Source: Vitellaria paradoxa
Taxonomy: Eukaryota > Streptophyta > Magnoliopsida > Ericales > Sapotaceae
Assembly: GCA_019916065.1 (NCBI GenBank)
Contig: CM034243.1
Span: 1,984,001-2,048,000 of the forward strand
DNA length: 64,000 bases
Direction of reading: 5' to 3'
The first letter of the stretch is position 1; each line of letters begins with the position of its first letter. The position numbers and the translations under genes are program-made. This document shows, piece after piece, positions 24,643 to 36,400 of the stretch. Below the pieces are notes generated by a model, which was given only the letters and a program-made list of their open reading frames with translations, ran no database searches and had not been told where the DNA came from.

Positions 24643-27600
24643 TGAAATAATGGAACAGCACCCAGAAATAACCAGGTCAGATAGTAAGACCTAATGAAAA
24701 TGTGCAATCATAACTTACAGTCCTGTAAGAACCTACCACAAGCCTTATAAAAGATCAAGGAAAAATATAGTCTTCTAAATAATTAAGAAATTGAAGTGTG
24801 AATTAGAGGTCACATTCAAGTAACAAAACCAAATTAACTTTGTTCCACAAGGAGATGACCTCAAGGGAAACGCTATCCTATCACTATAAAAGAAACAGAA
24901 GGGTTTTTCCATGTGTTTGTGAACAATGAAAAATGCTTTCTTGTCACCAATTGAGCAAGAAATCCAAAATGTATGATTTTAATGGTCGAGCAAAAAAATT
25001 GTCAAGAGGGAGACCAAGCGAAAATATTTAGAATTTTGGATGGGCTAAAACAAAATTTACTAAATTTTGAAGTGGCTAATACATTATTTTTTGCTATGTA
25101 TATCTCCAAAGGTTAGAGTTTAAATAGGACGTTAAGAATTTCAGAAAGATCGTGCCCCTGCTTTTCTGCTACTGTATCATGTTTGAGTTTGTAACCCTAC
25201 CCTATACTGTTGAACACGGATGGAGTATTTACAGCTTGGACACCCAACAAAAGAGAGAGAGAGAGAGAGAGAGATGGAATCGATACATATGTGACAATTA
25301 GTGGTTATGCTCTCATAATAAACTATCTATACTATTGTAATAAGCAATAGGGGTATACGGTGAAGCTTTTTTTGTTTTTTTCATTAATACCCTTTTTAAC
25401 TACCTGGACTTCAAAGGATGTGTGAGCAGTAAATTTTCATAAACAACCTTCTTAACAAGTAATTTCACTTTTTATTTTATAACCACTTATTTTTTTCACC
25501 TTTATACCCTCAACTATCCGTTATACAAGGAGTGTAATTATCACATGCATCTCGGGTGCACCTGCCTTCTAGTACATACATAATAAAATAGTATTGCCCC
25601 ATCATGTACCACTCCAAGTGGTTAGGTAGATGTGATTGAATAGCTAACCTACAGCTCTCCAATGTGGACGTCAAAAAGAGGGAAGGGGAACAAAGCCAAA
25701 GGTAAAAACTTCTCCATATATAATTTTGTGCTTAGCCTTAACTTTATCAAAACATAAGGAAAAAAAACAGCGAATCGAAACATCCAAATTTCTATCTCCG
25801 TGGTTTTTGGTTGGCAATTAAGGTTGCAAACAAGTAAAAAGAAAAGGCAACAAAAAAATAAAATTGAAAAGAACAACACGCATAAGAAGAAGAAAAGATA
25901 AACAAATAAGATTTTTAAAATTGAGAAAAAATAAGCATCAAAGAAAAGCAAACCAAGAGGAGGCCCAAAGATTAACTAAAAATTGCATCAGAAACTCGCA
26001 ATTACATCACCCACAAGTCATGAAGGGGAATCCGAGTATTATCATCATATGCTTGCTAAAAAGTGAAATATCCATTTCCCAGCTCAAAAAATTCAACAAG
26101 GAACTCAAAAGAATCCATTACCCAACAATGAAAAATCAATAGTTGAAATTTGTCAATAATTCATAAGGATCCTAGACAAGCTACTTATCAAAAAATAACT
26201 AACAAAGATCCAACACGAGAAGTACAAAATACCATAACATTTAAAAAACGAGGTAAACAATGATAGTAAAAGCTCCATTTTTCAAGGGAGGAAATTGAGG
26301 TGTAAAACATAATTAAGCAAGGGAACTTTCAAAAAGAAGTAACCACCAAAAATTTCAAGATGAAAGTAGTAATTGTTCCAGAAACTCGGTATTGCATCTA
26401 ACATGAAAATTTGTTTCGGGAATCCCAGGATATCATAACATCGTTGATATCAAAATTTTCACAAGCCCCACCATACCCCAAGAGAAGAAGAAGAAGAAGA
26501 AGAAGACAAAGAAGAAAAGAATGAAAAAAAGTCCCATTTGGAATACAGAGCACGTTTATAGCTAGGGAGGGAGGTATGCTAAATAAAATCAAACACAACA
26601 AGGACTGGATAAGAAGAGAAATGACTCATAAGCCCCAACTGAAAGAAGAAAACAAGATATAGTGACAATCAAGAATAAGAACAAATTGACAAATTAGGTA
26701 TATGGAAGGAAATCATCTATAAATCAGCATTAAACTTACTCCTACAGGACAGAGTGTGAAAAATAAAAAAATGCAAATAGAAATTTTAACAAAATACAGA
26801 AAATTTGTCTAGAAGTCAAAATACTGTTTATTTTCCTTTTAACTTCTATAGACATTTGAAATGATTTAGAAGATGTCTATACATATATATTACTCCTATT
26901 TTATGTTTGGAATGTTTTAGAAAAATAAGTAAATAAAAAAGCAGAGAAACGAAAGAAAAACACTTTCATAGATAACAAAATCAAACCTGATCAGGCTGAG
27001 CAACATCAGAGAATATGACATCCACCATGCCAACTAGCATTCGGTACTTAGCTGGATGTCTAGCATCTTCAATGATTGGTATAACATTCGTTCTTTTCTT
27101 TGCCATGTTAACCAAGTCCCTACCACTCCTATGAGAAAATTCCATGGCATACACCACTCCAGTCTACCAGAAGCAACATCAGGTGTTCAGGATGTATAAC
27201 ATCATGTCATATAGTAATGCAAAGGACAAACCAACAAAAATAAATAAACAAACTAATGCACCAGTAAGAGAAAAAAAAATGAGGGGAGAAAAGAATGTTT
27301 GGCCCCACTTAGAGGTCCAACAATGTCAGAGACATGGGAGACCGAGGTTCCCGAAGCAGCTGCCAAGTAGAGAACACGAACCCCAGGTTTCTTGAAATAA
27401 TAAAGCCAAAACGTAATGATAGGGTAGGTCTACAAGAGCCTAATCTAGTCCTGTTAATATTAACAAATGAAAAAAAAAGAAAAAAAAAAAAAGAGGAAGA
27501 GCAATGAGAGTCACAATCCAGCTATCATCAACACCACCTGCAATTGCAAACCCCAACTTTGATCGGAAAGGGTTCCAAACCCTATATTCAACCTTAGTCC

Positions 27601-28442
27601 CGTCTTCATTCTGAATTTGTGAAATTGAGACGGTTACAAATTATATGCTCTATATGAGTAAGATTCTAATATCAATATAATCATCAAAAGTTCCCAGAAG
27701 TACACCAATTAAATACAAATATTGATAAATTACAGATAATAGTTCCACCAAATTTCCCTTCGCTGTGATTTTTTTTTCTTTTAATTTCCAATTAGTGTAT
27801 TAAATCGAAGCAACTCAACAACACCAAATCATGCATGACTTCTACAACTAGGAGCAAATAATACTGTTAACGTGTTACGTATACGAATGTGTGTATATGA
27901 ATATATAATCAAAAACACAAAGAGACTCAAAAGATAGACGAATCTGAACGGAGATTCTTTTCTCGTTGCAAACCGATTCTCCAGGGACCATGTTCTCGGT
28001 GAGAAGCGCATCGTCCTTACCCTTGGCGATGAAAATTCGTTCGTGGTAACTATGACCTTTTTTCCACCCGTCATGCCTCCACTACTACCACCACGATGGC
28101 CACGGCCCCGTCCTCCGCCTCTGCCGCCACCGCGACCTCTCACCGCATCATTTCGGCCCCTAAACCCTCCGCCACGACCTGTAGTTGATGAAAAAAAAAA
28201 TGTACACATAAATATACACAACGTACATCGATCTGTAAATGCAGGATATATATACAAATATATGTTTACCTCTTGGGGGGGCCTCATTGTTGTGATTTTG
28301 AAGATCTGAAGAGAAAAACTGAAGAGAGAAGACCAGGGCTTAAGAGGCTAGAAGAAAGAGAGAGAGTGAAAAAGAAGTAGAGACCGAGAGCAGCGTGAAA
28401 GCCAAGTAACCAATTGCCAGAAGTGGACAATCGGACAAAGAA

Positions 28443-28599
28443 GGGGTTGTTTAGAGTAATAAAAAGTGGGATAAATTGAATTAAATTGTGGTTTGGAGTG
28501 AGTTCGTAATGTGTGCAGTGAGAGAAAAAAGTTGATGTGATATAAAGTTAATAGAGATTTTTGAAAATTTTCAATAAATTTTTACAAACCAAACGGGCC
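28443..28599. mobile_element. Tourist-like MITE, family A (short form)
   Basis: Starts GGGGTTGTTTAGAGT and ends CCAAACGGGCC, flanked by GAA on both sides, a 3-base target-site duplication. The interior matches the copies at 18561-18729 and 43413-43580. It lies about 155 bases upstream of the fibrillarin-like start, in what would be its promoter. Confidence 0.8.
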
Positions 28600-28613
28600 G
28601 AAATGTCTTCTAA

Positions 28614-28747
28614 GGGAGCGTTTGTAGTCCCAACAAAAAAAAAAAAAATCAAAAAGCGGGTTGATGTGTTGTAAAAATGATAAATTGTAAAATTTGATTG
28701 GAGAGATTTGAAATTTTTTGATTTTTGTTGGGACTCCAAATGAACCC
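28614..28747. mobile_element. Tourist-like MITE, family B
   Basis: Starts GGGAGCGTTTGTAGTCCC and ends GGGACTCCAAATGAACCC, giving terminal inverted repeats. The interior (GATGTGTTGTAAAAATGATA, then TTTGATTGGAGAGATTTGAA) matches the copy at 40771-40914. It is only 14 bases from the preceding family A element. Confidence 0.75.
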
Positions 28748-28767
28748 TTCTGACAGTTTGATATTTA

Positions 28768-29026
28768 GGCTTCGTTTGGCATAAGTGGGTACGAGTTTCA
28801 ACAGTAATTAGTTTTAACAGTGATCGATTAAATTTATCTTTTTATATTTTAATTTTTTTTAAACTTTTACAGGTAAAAATGTCAAATTAATAAAAAAAAA
28901 ATTCAACTCTAAAAAGGTAACTTTTTTTCTTTTCAAACACAAAAATAATTGACTTATTTTTAATTAACTAGTTACTAGTCAGCTAAAAAAAATAAGTTAG
29001 TTATTTTTTTTTTCCCAAACCAAACC
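28768..29026. mobile_element. Tourist-like MITE with TTA target duplication, family C
   Basis: Starts GGCTTCGTTTGGCAT and ends CCCAAACCAAACC, with TTA on both sides. The interior segment GATTAAATTTATCTTTTTAT recurs in a related stretch at about 52711-52965. This is the third small transposon in a row between the fibrillarin-like relic and the tRNA gene. Confidence 0.65.
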
Positions 29027-29088
29027 TTAAATTGCCTTATTCTATCTAAAAATGACGTCGTTAGTTTGAAAAAACTATTGAACATGTT

Positions 29089-29092
29089 AAAA
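29089..29092 (-). terminator. RNA polymerase III terminator of tRNA-Tyr
   Basis: Four A on the plus strand directly after the tRNA discriminator base give TTTT on the transcribed strand. A second, longer T6 run (29069-29074) follows about 15 bases on and could act as a backup. Confidence 0.75.
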
Positions 29093-29181
29093 TCCGGCCT
29101 GCCGGATTCGAACCAGCGACCTAAGGATCACAGCAGATAACCAACTACAGTCCTCCGCTCTACCAACTGAGCTAAGGCCGG
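29093..29181 (-). tRNA. tRNA-Tyr (anticodon GUA) with a 16-base intron
   Basis: The minus strand folds as a tRNA: acceptor CCGGCCT paired with AGGCCGG plus discriminator A; D-arm with box A-like TAGCTCAGTTGG; anticodon stem GAGGA paired with TCCTT; loop CTGTAG plus A with anticodon GTA; T-arm with box B GGTTCGAATCC. An intron of 16 bases lies one base 3' of the anticodon, as in all known plant tRNA-Tyr genes. The mature tRNA is 73 bases before CCA addition. Stems show no mismatches that would suggest a pseudogene. Confidence 0.97.
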
Positions 29182-30310
29182 CTTGACTGCAAGGGACCAT
29201 CAGCACTAGATTTAAACACAAATATTTTGGGTGGGATAAAACCAAAAATACAAAATAAAACTAACGGTGGTAATTTTTTATTTATTATCATAAAAAATCA
29301 GTGCGCACATGAAAATTTATTAAATTTCGCATCAATTATTAAAAACATAATCCAATTATGAAACTGAGTATCAATTTAATTTAACATCAGAGCAAGCATG
29401 CATCCAAAATATTTGGACAATGGAAGGAGCATTTAAGTAACTAATTTATAATTCAAAAATAAAAAAAATGCTAGCTACAAGAATTGTGATTGTTCAAAAA
29501 TATTACTAAAATTTAAATAACTCGATATATTTGACTTTTATTTGATAAATAACAGTTTCGTAAAATAGTTAGTTGGTGCGTCATTAAAAATTATCCAATA
29601 ATAAAATATTTATTACTATTTAGAATATTTAACAATGCACTTTTTTTTTTTTTTTTTTGCTTATGAGATGACAATTTTAAAAATTCACTTAAGTTTATTA
29701 GACCATTTTATAAAAAATACATTACAGTTCATTTAATCATTTTCAAGTTCCTTTTTCTGGGGGGGAGGGTGGGGGAATTTCTATCGGAGCATTAATTATT
29801 TTGACCAAAAAAATTCATTTTATTTTTGTTTTTAGTTTTATTATCGGTTAAAAGCAAAACAACACAAAGACGCATGAATTATTTAATTTGTTTCTAAAAT
29901 AAGATTAAATGATGAAAAAATGATGTGTCATATTTTTAGTTTAAAATTTACAATTCCTTCGGTAAATCTAATAAACAAATGCTCTGAATTTAAAAAGATA
30001 ACAATGGGATGTGCATAACACCTGTAATTATTTATGTTAATTTAATTGGATATTTAGCAATTGGTATTTATCTATTGAGCAAACCTAACTTCTTATTGAC
30101 TTTTAGTTTTACCAAATTTCTCAATTTTTTATTTATTTGTAATTATTTAATTAAGAAAAATTATAATTTTGATCAATAAAAGCCCAATACACCCATTCTA
30201 TCATTAAAAACAAAAGCAAATCACATATTCAAAAGTAGGGAAATTTTACAATAGTGGTTAATTAATAGATCATGCTAAATGCATCTAATCTCTTTTTTTT
30301 TTTTTGAAAA
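29182..30310. other. AT-rich intergenic sequence
   Basis: Low-complexity AT-rich DNA with T-runs at 29641-29659 and 30293-30305 and a G-rich patch at 29759-29775. No gene or clear transposon end was recognised. Confidence 0.5.
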
Positions 30311-32064
30311 ACTTCTTTTAGTTGAGAGGAGCAAAGTTAGACGTATAACTGATAGGTTCAACCCAAAATACTCATTCCTAACCCTAAAATTGCCCGTAGT
30401 TGCACGACTTTAGAACTTTCTTTCCCAAAAAGGTTAGGCAGGGAATTGAGAAAAACTTAGTTAAGGTTGGAGTCATCCATGCCTTTTAGAAGACAAAAAA
30501 GTTTTAACATGCGGTTGTAGTGTTTCTCCAGGTTTTTTCTATTGAATGAACATCACTTCATCTATAAATACTCTTCTCTTGCCTGGGTGAGATAATGGTC
30601 GAGAATTCCAAGGAATTTGTTGTAGATGAGGGATAGGAATATATCTTTGTTGGCCATTTGATAGACTTGTAATTATCTATACTCTCCAAGAGGGAGCCAC
30701 CAGTCTCACAATCGACCTTGAAACCGAGCTATCAGTCTCTAGAGGGCAATGGCAAATATAATCCCTAGGTGGTGCATCTCTGCCTGAAGCCAATAATATA
30801 TATCCAAAAAATACATCTCTCCATTTAGAAGGAAGGATATCATCAAGTGTAAAATACTTTTTTGATATCGGATGGAAGAGTTTGTGACATGACATTTGGG
30901 GTTTCATTATTCATTGTTTCACGTATGACCCTTTCAGGAGAAGAATCCTCATTTGAGGCATTAACCATAAATAGTCCAAGGGATCTTGGGGAATATAGGT
31001 GTATGCTAGACACTATAGAAGATGAAACGGTAGAGGATATTACATCATTAACATCTTCAAAATCAGCAACATTAACAAATGGAGTTGCCTATACTGGTTA
31101 GAGGGATTTGCTTCTTTAGAAGGAAGAGATAAGGTTTAGGTGTTAGATGGGTAACATGTTCATTGGTGCTCTACAAGAGGCTCTTGTAGTTAAATCAGGT
31201 TGTTCAGGTGGTTGTTGTTCTAGTTATTTTGAGGATGAAGAAGAAGCTGTGAAAATACTGGTTTCAGTGATTTTAAACCTATAAATGCGCCTAGTGAGTT
31301 GTTATGGGGGAATTGTGATTTGAAGAAGATTGTATCCTGTGGAAAAGGTAGTGAGTGACTGGAGCAGAGGCTTTGGCTGAAATGGAGACGGTTAGGATTT
31401 TGGTAAAGAGAAAAAAGAGTCATATATAGGTAATGAGGAGAATGGTTTTACGATTTGGACAAGTAAGGTGGCAGGTTGTTATTTTTTCTCGCAACTATTG
31501 TTCAAGAACTCGAAGTTGTCTCTCCAAGTCTCTTTTTTGCTGTCCTCTAGAGGCTAGCAATTGGGAGGTCTGTCTGAAATCCATTCCTGAGGTTGTTAAT
31601 GAGAGAAGCTGTTGGTGGAGGAGGTTATCAATATTAGCCTTCAAATCTTCAATAAGGCCTTCTAGGGTATCAAACCGTGTAGAAACAATTTGTTGCACTG
31701 TTTTTTGTCTACTTGTGAGGTTAGTTAGAACCTTGTTTTGAGCCTTTGCATTTTTTTGCCTGCCAATTGAGTGTAGCTTTGGCAGCAAAAACCTTTTGTT
31801 TGTGGCATTAACTAACAACAGCTAAGTGATTTTTGATCTTCCATATGTGAGTAGTGTTCTCCTATGGGACTTCATATTCATGTAAGGGAGGAAAATCTAT
31901 TTCGTACCCAAAAGACTTTAGGTCAAACATCTGAAAATCTTTAGAAGCCTGGATAGAATCTAACTTTTTTTTGGTAAGTACTTTCAAAAAGGGTTAAGAA
32001 TGAGTATTTTGGGTTGAGCCTATCAGTTGTACCCTTAACTTTGCCCCTCTCAACTAAAAGAAGT
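30311..32064 (-). mobile_element. Decayed endogenous pararetrovirus-like (Caulimoviridae-type) insertion between inverted repeats
   Basis: About 75 bases at 30311-30386 recur in inverted orientation at 31991-32064 (shared block CAACCCAAAATACTCATTCC). Between them, minus-strand fragments resemble parts of plant pararetrovirus polyproteins. One block at 31818-31495 looks like the Asn/Gln-rich, coiled-coil segment found after the movement domain, with related sequence in another frame up to about 31950. A second at 30907-30677 contains KYFTLDD...SKWRDVFF, as in the coat-side region of florendovirus/petuvirus-like proteins. Frames are broken by stops and shifts, and no protease, reverse transcriptase or RNase H region is present. 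It is a non-functional fragment. The assignment rests on remembered family resemblance. Confidence 0.5.
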
Positions 32065-33489
32065 TATGGTTTTCCCAAAAAAAAAAAAAAGAAGTTAAAG
32101 TAAGTTGCACCTAACTTTTTTTAATATTTGAATAATTATAGTTAGCATTAAAAACATTTAAAAGTTACACGTACCTCATTTATTTTGAAATATTGTTAAC
32201 ATTGACCCCACCCTCTTCTGATAAAATTCGTTATTAAAACTTAATATAAAATGTTAAATTAACCAAAATTTTAGATTTTTTTTTATTTTACCCCTCATTT
32301 TCTCACATTTTATCACTTTTATTTATAAAAAATTTCAAAAACTTTTTATTTTTACTTATTTTTGCTTTTTTTGGGGATTTTTTTTGTAAAGAACACAAAC
32401 AAAAATGTGAAAAAATGGGAGATAAAATAGGAAAACAACTAAAATTTTAGTTGTTTTAAATTTTTTTTTTTAAATTTTAACAGTTGATTTTATCGAAAGG
32501 GGGCTAATGTTAATAACATTCCAAAATAAGGGAGACAAGTATAACTTTTAAATGTTGTGCGTGTTAAATGTAATTACTCATATGTTAAAAGAAGGTAGAT
32601 ATAATTTACCTAAAAAGTTACACATTGCCTCCTTAAATATGCCCATTCTCTGCACTAATATTTATAATTTTAATAAAATTTAATCAACTAATATGGATAT
32701 GAAGTTAAATATATATATATATATATATACATATAGATGTTTAGCACCAAAATACTAGTCCACAATTTTAATAAGATAAAATAACATTAACATAAGAAAT
32801 TACAGGCATTTCAGTAGTCCTATAATTTCAATAAACCTCTTAGAATATTTGTATCAACTAAAATTTTATCCTCTTGACTACTGGTACACTTGCCTAGGGG
32901 TTTAACAAAAAAAGAAAAAAGAAAAACGGCATACATGCATACCTGTATTTCTACTCGTTCTGCTGCCACTTCGCTTGCAAATATAATATTGAAAATGATA
33001 ATAATGATATGAAATCAACACATGGGATCCCTTTTTGAGCGAATTGAGAAATGAGATCTGTACGAATTGGATTGGGCATCTCAAAACTATGCATTTCCTC
33101 AACTTTAGAAACTTCAGAAAAAACTGAGCGCTCAAAGGTTGGCCAGCGCATTGTGGTGTCTTTAATAACTCAACTCATGGTCCCAAATTCAAGCCCAACA
33201 ACCCAAATCCTATATGTGTTGTGCGTTCTTAAAAATAAAAATAAAAATAATTAAAAACAGCCAATGCAAATATGGGTTACCAAGGTAAGAACATAATCTG
33301 TTTACCAACTTCAAAAAAAAAAAAAAAACAAAAGAGGTAAGAAAATATTGGTCTCATAGATGAAACTAAATTCCAACATAATTCTCTTACAAATTCATAT
33401 TGGTCCGATAGGAATCTGATGCTATAGTTGGAAAAATTAGAATATGAATGGGAGAATACAAATAGGAGAATACATGGTAAAGAAGATGG
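32065..33489. other. Intergenic region downstream of the HAD gene
   Basis: AT-rich sequence with a (TA)n run at about 32709-32730 and A-runs. One minus-strand stretch, 33151-32951, has unbiased codon-like composition (SVFSEVSKVEEMHSFEMPNP) and could be a lost exon or gene fragment; I do not recognise the family. Confidence 0.4.
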
Positions 33490-36400
33490 TCATTTCAGCT
33501 TCTTACTAAAGTCGGAGAGCCGAAGAATGTGAATTCTGGGAATGCTGGCTGCTTCTGTTCTCTCTTTTGAAGTGTTGTAGCCCCAGTCCCCTGCTCCAAC
33601 CAATTCGGCTTAAACCATACCATTCCAATGATGATGGAGAAATGGAAACAAGACATATATGATGCAAATTAATGAGAGAAGCGAAAAGAGAAGAAATCAC
33701 CTAAATACAAATTCCATCCATTTAATTCATCCTCTTTAATGACATTCTTCAGGGTCGCAAACCGATCTTCCACAAAGCTGATCAAAATGGAAGTCAATTT
33801 TCCACAATTTTTTTTATTTCCGTGTGAAAAATTAATATTTGTTTCCCAATTCTATTTTTCTACAACACTCGGCAGGGAACGTTTAGTTCCAGAAATCATT
33901 AACAAGGACCATGTTTAAACCATCAGATAATCACCAAAGAATCTTACTGTAATGTCAGGCCCTGGTGTTCTGGTTTCTTCTGAAGCTGTTTCAGCACTTC
34001 TACTTTGGGACTGATTGGATTTGTCAAAAGGCAAGGAGAAAAATTTTTTGTTATGTGCCAAAAGTACAGGCAGAACTCTTAAGAAACCATAGCTGTTTCA
34101 CTTGTAGTAAAATGACAAGTGTACTCACCCGGTTCCCAGACCATAGATTCTTTCAGGTGGTATAGTTACTCCTGCAAGCTCTCGTAACAAAGCATCAGCA
34201 AAGCGGCTCTGTGGTGGAAATACTAAATAAGTAATGTACAAAGGGAAAAAAATTGAATTCTAACGTATCAGTTGCAACTTGCAAGGAAATCATCTCAACT
34301 CACAGGAGCCTTAAAGCCCATTATTTATCATAAAGAAACTTCAGAAACCAAGTTCGTATTTTTCCTAACAATCTCAATTTAGAGTGTTGTAGCTAAATCC
34401 TTCCTATTATTGTATTTTTTTCAGGACATATGTATAAATTGCACACCTGTTTTGTGGTGACAATATATATCCTTGAGCTTGCAAATTTCAGAGCGTCAGG
34501 AACACCTGGATAAAATCTGCAGGGGAAATATTTTTTTTCATTGTAGTTGCTTTCATGTTTTAGGTCTGCAATATACATCAAACACTGAAAATATTTCCAG
34601 TAAAACTAAGGTGCTGGGCCCGCACATGAAATAGTGTTCACAACATGTTAATCAATTTGAGACCAACCAATGTTGGACAATAATAAGGGTGCTCTAGTCC
34701 ATCAAAATTTTTTAAAGTTTGTCTCTACTTGTCTAGAGCTAATAAACTGTGATGCATAATGCATGACACGTGACAATGAGCTTATCCATTCATCCCTCTT
34801 GCATGTCTCAAAGAATGAGTCACAAGTGTACATGTGTGCTAATTCAGACTTTGTTTGCTACTACTCTATATAGAGCAGAGCAATGCAAAGATAAACCTTT
34901 AACTATACACCTACAATGGTTGAAGTACGTGAACCTATAGAAACCTCTGAAAGCAATACAGCAAATCACAAATCATAAAAAATATATATACATATAAATG
35001 CATGGAAGGTAAATTGCAGTGTCATCGTCCATTTTGAGTTTTAATACTGGGTGAAGTAAATAAGAGGAAAAAAATTCTGCAATTCACAGGGCAAGTCATT
35101 CTGGTTTCTTTGCCTGAAAAGAATGACTGCTCAGTGCCAAAACACAAGCCTAATTCACTGAGGATAAAATCTATCCAAGCCAAATTATTTCCTTAACAAG
35201 TTTGACTTATAAAACCTCCCCCGAAGAATCTCTTTTAAGATTTTCAATTTGCTTATTCCTCTTGTGATTTACATTTAGAATATCCTTAGTAGCAGGGAAA
35301 GCAATAAATCATCCACGCCCATGGTACCTGGGACTTGTTCCAAGACTTGCTACAAGGATCTTTTTCATTGCATGTACAATGACCATATGATTACATGAGT
35401 TTTGGGAATTAACAGTAAAGGCAAGAGATTTTTCCGGCAGATTCATTGGGAATATCAGACAGTTTGAAAGCATCTCAATGCACATAATTAAGGAAATTTA
35501 CCTATTTGCGCCAATCCAAGAAGTCAAGTCATTCTGCATCCATTCATCTCTCACCTTTCCAAAAAGATCTATTAAAGCATCCCTATTCTCTCCCCATTCA
35601 TCCATAATCACAGGTTTTATCTTTGACCAGTTTTCCAAAATTCCATCAACTGTAAGTCCCTTTGCAACCTTGCACATCAAACCAGTCATCAGATTTAGGG
35701 CAATTACCAAGAGAATATGAATATTTCAGGTTGGTTCTTTTTTTCTGTGTTGTTCAGGGGATGCCATGTACATACCGATGACTTGCGAATAGAAGGAACT
35801 CTTGTCTCCAGCAACAATCTCACAAGCAATACATTTTCGTATCCAGTGTCTACTACAGGTCTCACCTGTGATAGTATGGGAAGATGGTCATCTTAAAAAT
35901 AACCCAATCTCAAAAAAGAACTCCTGTTATAACTTATCAGTATTCTCTCAAATACACAGTTGAAATGTCCATTTAGAACACTACATATTATGTAATATAA
36001 TTTTGTAAACAACCCTATAAGCAAGTCAGAGATTCAACTGATGCATATCTATTTTTTCAGTAATTAAACCTCTTAGGTCATGACTTAAAATTTTCAAGCT
36101 GACTATCACCTTCAATCATAATTTAACAACAAATGAGAAAAGGGGCAAAGGGAAGTTGCAGATGGAAGGATGGCTGAGCTGCTGAGGTATAAAGGCTGTA
36201 TGCCATGTGCTGATTATAAAAACAAAGATATATCCTACATGTAAGATTGACAGGAAAGGAACATCAAGCATAGCAAAACAAATATCACTTGAACAGGTGT
36301 GAGGAATGAATTGACAGATTAAGGATGATACATCATTAAAGTGATTAAACCATAGATGCCACTATGCCGACTTGAAACCAATAAGGGACTCAGGATCTTC

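Larger units (their letters stand above)
22745..28287 (-). pseudogene. Fibrillarin-like gene copy with introns, disabled (probable pseudogene)
   Basis: Fibrillarin is the nucleolar box C/D snoRNP 2'-O-methyltransferase of rRNA. Exon-like blocks on the minus strand: 28287-28270, 28178-27944 (Gly/Arg-rich GAR domain), 27610-27515, 27390-27313 (SAM-binding region), 27163-26987 ([10 protein letters not shown]), 23401-23333, 22921-22745 (ends ACVIGGYRMPKK). Lesions: exons 1 and 2 do not join in frame (a run of seven C at 28275-28281 appears one base short); a frameshift near 28035-28050 after KVIVTT; the donor after exon 2 is AT (27943-27942) instead of GT; the donor after exon 4 is CT (27312-27311). 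The SAM motif reads YLAAASG where fibrillarins have YLGAASG. Introns are retained, so this is a DNA-level duplicate and not a retrocopy. The later exons are well kept, so loss may be recent. Assembly error could explain the C-run but not both donor changes. Confidence 0.8.

Noticed and set aside
25864..26142. Lys/Arg-rich 92-aa plus-strand frame
   Set aside because: Low-complexity A-rich intron sequence without recognisable protein features.
22745..28287. Calling the fibrillarin-like locus a normal functional gene
   Set aside because: Two exon ends lack GT donors and there are two frame breaks; a sequencing error could explain one of these, not all four.
32951..33151. Minus-strand 66-aa frame that looks protein-like
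   Set aside because: No family recognised, no clear splice partners and a stop soon after; kept only as a possible gene fragment in the intergenic note.
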